Shown one piece after another: positions 59,852-64,000 of a stretch of DNA of 64,000 nucleotides. A model generated the notes under the pieces. That model saw only the letters and a list, made by a program, of their open reading frames with translations, was not told the origin of the DNA and searched no databases. The first letter of the stretch is position 1; each line of letters begins with the position of its first letter. A program made the position numbers and the translations under genes. The DNA comes from Mesostigma viride. Its lineage: Eukaryota > Streptophyta > Mesostigmatophyceae > Mesostigmatales > Mesostigmataceae. The stretch lies in the NCBI GenBank assembly GCA_009746045.1, contig RPFO01000246.1:1145795-1209794 (forward strand). The letters are read 5' to 3'.

Positions 59852-62800
59852 GCTACATCATCCCCTGTAAATAGTCAATCACCCCTTGGGGAAGGTGTGC
59901 TGGATGTACATAAGGACGGGGGTGTGCCCCTTGTGCAGCACCAAGGGTGTAAAGATGTTGTTCTTCCACTGGATTGCAATAACAATGCTGCAGCTGAATT
60001 CCCTATGCCTCATGCAGGTGGTGGGTCTCCAGCAGGTGCTGGCCTGGAGGGCCAAGGGACCTTGCTGGAAGGGCCTGGAGCGGTCCAGGGTGCAGGACCT
60101 GACTTGGGGCGTCAGGACGGCCTGCAGGGAAGCCCTGGAACCTCAGGAGTGGATCATGTGTCCCCACACACGGTTCAGACGTCTCGCCAGGTCAGTACTG
60201 AGAGTGCTGAGCTATGCTGAGGCTGGCCATAGGTTGCATCACATGTTTGGGCATTCTGGGCAGGCAGCAATGTTTGCTTGGAAGCTAGGTAGGGAGCCTT
60301 TGTGGGAGGCTTGCCAGGCTGCTGCTGAGAACTGTGGTTGCCAGGAGAATGCTGTTCACCCACCTCAGTCCCATGCTAGGGAGCCTGCTAGGGAGCGTGG
60401 CGACATCCAGATGGATATCCAGCATATCAGGGGCTTGTATATATTGGTGGGGGTGGACAGGTTCAGCAGATACAGGCTGATAGACGTTCTGCCTGGTATG
60501 CAGGAGCACCACTTGTTGTTGGGTATGAAGGCCCTGATCCCAGGCTTTGGGGTGTGCAAGAGTGTGCAGGCAGACTTGCAGTTTGACTGTTTGCTCAAGC
60601 ATCAGGACCAGCTGCCTTGTAAGCTGGTAGTAGTCCCCAGGGAGAGTCATGGGCAGCAAGGGGCTGTAGAGAGATCCATACGTGAAGTGAAGACAGTGGT
60701 GCTAGCAGCAGAGTCAGTGCCACTTGTGGCATCTGCCTTAGAGAGGGCAGCCTGGTGTAAGGGGATAGAAGAGCAGCTGAACCACAGGGTTAACTATTAC
60801 TTTGATGGTGTGGCTGTCTCTCCCCTGGCCCTGCAGTATAGCTTGTTGCCTGAGAACGTGGTGCAGGCCAGTCTTAGGAAGGCAGATAGGTTATTTGCCC
60901 AGCTGAGACGTAAGGACAAGAACTGGAATGTGCTGAGGCCTCAGGTGGGGCTGAAGGTCAGGATGTGGAAGGAACCATCTATTCCAGGCAAGCGGGGGAA
61001 GTGGCAGGATGGGGTTGTCACTCGTGTGGAGAAGCTAACAGATCTTGCCTGGTGGCTTTGGAAAAGGATCCAAGGCACGTGTACAGGTTGTCCTGGGCTC
61101 ATGTCAAGGAAAGAAGGCCACATGCAATCTGGCCTGCAGACGGGCCAGGCCCTCCCAGCTGGGTTGAGGAGCCAGGCCAGAGCCAGGCAGCAGCAGCTAA
61201 CAATCCTCTGGTGGTGGATGATGGTCTGTCCCTGCTGGAAGATGACGAGCAGGAGGAGGCTGCTGAAGCAACTGTCACAAGGCCAGAGGGGACGGGGCAG
61301 CCACCTAAGGCCCGGGGGCCTCTCATGGCGGACGTCATCCGAGCACTCATGCGCAGCAAACATGATCCCAAGGTATCCAAGCTCACGGGGTGGGGGTCGT
61401 GCTGGGCAGCTACAATGGAGGTAGATACCAACTCACAGGTGTCTGTCATCAGGGAAGAGGATGCTGTAGGCTTACAGATGTCCCATCCCAGTTGCCTTGC
61501 TGTGTCTGATTTCTCAGGAAAGGTGTCCATGAAGATCCTTGGGGAAGTGAGTGTGCCTATCTTAGGGGTGCCCACCACGTTCTGTGTGGTAGAGGGCTAT
61601 CAGGGGCCTGCCATTCTGGGTCAGAACTTCTTGTGCATGCCAGGGGTTACTTTGACCTCTGATGAGTTGGCACTAGAAGGCAGGGGCAGCCTCCCCCTTG
61701 AAAGATATCACTATTCCCAGGGTCTTGCAGTGGCGGTGAAGGCTGTTAGGAGTCAGCCAGCTGAGGGTCCTCAAGGTCAGGAGCCCATAGCTGAGGACCT
61801 GTTGATAATCCCAACCACCTTTGATCCACGGCAGTTAGGGGTAAACAGGTACCAGATAGCTGCTCACAGTCCTATTCCCTGGCGCCAGCTAGTCGAGATG
61901 ATGCAAGCCCCAAGATGGCTAAGGCATGGACTCTTGGCTTTGTTGCTTCTGGGCATGAGTGGATAGTTTCCAACTGTGCAGAACCTGTGGATGAGCTGCC
62001 AGAAGTTCACCAGCTGCTCAGATTGATGTTTGTCCTCAAGCTCAAGGAGGTAGATGGTGTCCAGGTGCCACATGTCAGACCAGTTGTAACCGAGTATCAT
62101 GGCACTGGCCAGTTGTTAGATGAGGAGCTCTATACTCCAGGGATGCTGCATGACACGTGGAGGATTCTGCTGTGTATATTTCTGTCTTTTCTGGTTAAGG
62201 GTGTGCCCTATAGCTCTGTGCTGATTGATTTCAAGAGGGCTTTTCTCAAGGGTGACCAAGATCAGGCTAGGCAGACTTGGAGAGATATCCCTCCTTTCTT
62301 TGTGACTGTACCTGCTGTATGGAGAGCAGAGATAAAGGCCAGGTACCTGAGAATTCTGAAAGGGTTGGAAGGTCTCAGGTCCAGTCCCATTATCTGGAGA
62401 AAGAGCCTAGAGAAATTCTTGAAGAATACTTGTGGGTTTTCTGTGTCTCCAGTGGATCCCTGTTTGTTCCAAGGGTCCCACAATGGCCTTCCTGTCTTTG
62501 CCTCACTGCATGGTGATGACCTGCATCTCATAGGTCCACCAGACTGGGTTGAGGCTGTCTTGGCTAAGATCCAGAAGCGGTTTGAGCTGGGTAAGATACA
62601 GCACATGGTGGAGAATGAGCCTATGGTCTTCTGTGGCATGCAGGCTACGTTGTTCCAAGCCAAGGGCTCGTGGTTCATCAGGATGGAGGGTGGTAAGGAC
62701 TACCCACAGCAGATTGTAGATGCATTGCAGGAGCCCATCACGCAGGCTAGGTGTGCTACCATCAGGGGCATGCTGGCATGGCTTGCAAGTATATGTGCCC

Positions 62801-63417
62801 CTGACTTGCTGGTTTTGAGTCGACTTACTGATTCCCAGCTGGTTGAGGTGGGTGCTGAGAGTGTGGTGCAGGCTGTCATGATGTCTCCCCCTCTCATACT
62901 GGGTCCTGTGGATTTGTACAAGCCCCTTGACATGGTTCTCTATGTGGACAGTTCTATGGATAATAGGAAGGTCACAGAGGTCAGGGGCAGGGCAGCAGCA
63001 TTAGTTACCCTGGAGCAAGATCACACCTCACTTGTTACCTGGTACAGTCGGTTGCAGAACAGGGTTACACCCAGCAGTGATATTGCTGAGTGCAGGGCAA
63101 TCTGTGAAGGGCTGCATACTGCTCTTTACTTGAGGGAGCTCTTCTACCAGCTATGTCAAGTGGCTTCCTGTAGGTTGCAGCTGCACACACTGGTGAGGAC
63201 TGATAGCATGGGCATGGTGCAATTTGTGCACAGGCAGCTGGCCAGGAGCAGGGACCTTGACTACTTGTTGCTCAAGGAGATGTCCTACCTAGCTCACATT
63301 GAACATGTGCCTGGTGTGGACAACCCTGCAGATGCCCTCACCAAGCTGGAGGAGAAGGCGGAGAGGCAGTACCCCCTGCTCCGTGGGCTCATGGACCCCT
63401 TACACGGGCGGCCATAG
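59849..63417 (+). pseudogene. Element E pol, three frame breaks
   Basis: Integrase zinc region HHMFGHSG...NCGCQ, core IQMDIQHIRG, QADLQFDCLL and GQQGAVERSI (31 residues between second Asp and Glu). Protease-like MEVDTNSQVSVIREED with AILGQNFL. RT: DFKRAFLKGD, EGLRSSPIIW and FASLHGDDLHLIG. RNase H: VDSSMDNRK, WYSRLQNRVTPSSDIAECR, DNPADALTKLEEKAERQYPL. Frame changes lie near 60190, 61060 and 61915. The segment 61915-63417 (500 codons, RT to the end) is intact. Confidence 0.8.
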
Positions 63418-64000
63418 AGACCAGGCCTTGCTTCAGCTTGGGTGTCCCCAGTGGGCTGCTTGACCAAAGTACCAAGTGGTGACTGGTGCTTACTGGTTGA
63501 CAGCCGGTCCTTCAGGGTTAGGTACACCCTCCTGGACAGGAGTTGGTGTGGAATGTCACTCCTACCAGCTGAGAATCATGCCTGGCCCTCCCCATGGGGT
63601 TCAGAAGAGTCGCCAGGACTTAAGTCGACGCCTTTGGCCTCAAACAGTTAGGCCATGCAAGGGCAACCCGAATGCTGGTTCTTACAGGTTGCTGTATATA
63701 TGTTTTCTAGTGCTTGTTTCCAACCTGTTGCTAATAAAGAACCTGGTTGTGTGACCATGTGGAACATGGTTGCCAGGGAGCCACATTCTGGGTTATATAA
63801 TGCTTGAATAAAACATAATCATGTCTCTCTCATGTTGTTTCATGGTTGTAATGTTTCTCTTGTGTGAAGTTCCAGGTCACCTATAAACCTGGAGGTTGGG
63901 GTGGGGTTCAATTCCCCAGCAGAGCCACAGCCTGGCATGAGTGATTCCTGGGCTTAACACCCAGTGAAGACATGGGCTCCCCAATAAGGCAGTATTTGTA
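63418..64000 (+). other. Element E 3' untranslated region (partial)
   Basis: No ORF. Contains AATAAAG near 63733 and GAATAAAAC near 63804 (possible poly(A) signals) and a perfect T-arm-like hairpin, TGGGG-TTCAATT-CCCCA, at 63902-63918, equivalent to those of B and D. Confidence 0.6.

Larger units (their letters stand above)
56590..64000 (+). mobile_element. Retrotransposon E (copia-related), runs off the window
   Basis: 5' LTR 56590-57234, ORF1, gag, UGA, pol and 3' untranslated region follow in order. No 3' LTR is seen by 64000, which fits a ~950-base 3' region as in D. The left flank AACAT should recur right of the missing 3' LTR. Same lineage as B/D by pol similarity and the UGA arrangement. 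Gag and pol carry about four frame changes. It interrupts exon 3 of the pogo-like gene. Confidence 0.85.

Overview
This window looks like a transposon-packed, gene-poor stretch of a eukaryotic nuclear genome. The evidence is spliceosomal-type introns, long microsatellites, LTR and non-LTR retrotransposons, DNA transposons and mixed GC content. No bacterial operons, rRNA or credible tRNA genes were seen. The species cannot be fixed from sequence alone; an algal or other protist-like genome would fit, but that is a guess. Nearly every recognisable coding region belongs to a mobile element.

Layout. 0.4-1.5 kb: broken LINE ORF1. 1.6-12.6 kb: a graveyard of 5'-truncated LINE 3' ends from three families, bracketed by inverted copies of a ~235-bp repeat. 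It includes a head-to-tail array of four copies (9.5-12.2 kb), a degenerate LINE reverse transcriptase (5.4-7.4 kb, minus), a 408-bp miniature LTR element (3.3-3.7 kb) and a solo LTR (8772-9420). 14.3-32.9 kb: retrotransposon B (plus), with three later insertions: a TTAA-flanked DNA transposon (15656-19107), complete retrotransposon A (19436-26919, minus) and a 749-bp TG...CA insert (30539-31287). 32.9-36.6 kb: repeat clusters, a CCCCAC low-complexity tract, one acidic hypothetical ORF and a fold-back element. 36.8-56.6 kb: a split pogo/Tigger-like transposase gene. Its second intron holds retrotransposons C (40546-48201, plus, almost intact) and D (48382-56192, minus). Its third exon is cut by retrotransposon E (56590 to beyond the window end, plus).

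A, B, C, D and E form the common thread. They are Ty1/copia-related but share odd features that I checked in each: LTRs end AGTT...AACT instead of TG...CA, with 5-bp target duplications wherever both flanks are visible. An extra ORF precedes gag. The pol order is integrase, protease-like, RT, RNase H (protease normally precedes integrase). The protease-like motif is DTN/DTQ instead of DTG, and the RT box is HGDD instead of YVDD. B, D and E also separate gag from pol by one in-frame UGA in the context CAG-UGA-CU(A/G), a classic readthrough-type context. C and A lack this stop and use overlapping frames. C, with LTRs differing by about one indel, is the best candidate for a recently active copy.

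Many reading-frame breaks fall in G-runs, so real mutation, programmed slippage and homopolymer sequencing error all remain possible. All boundaries were read by eye.
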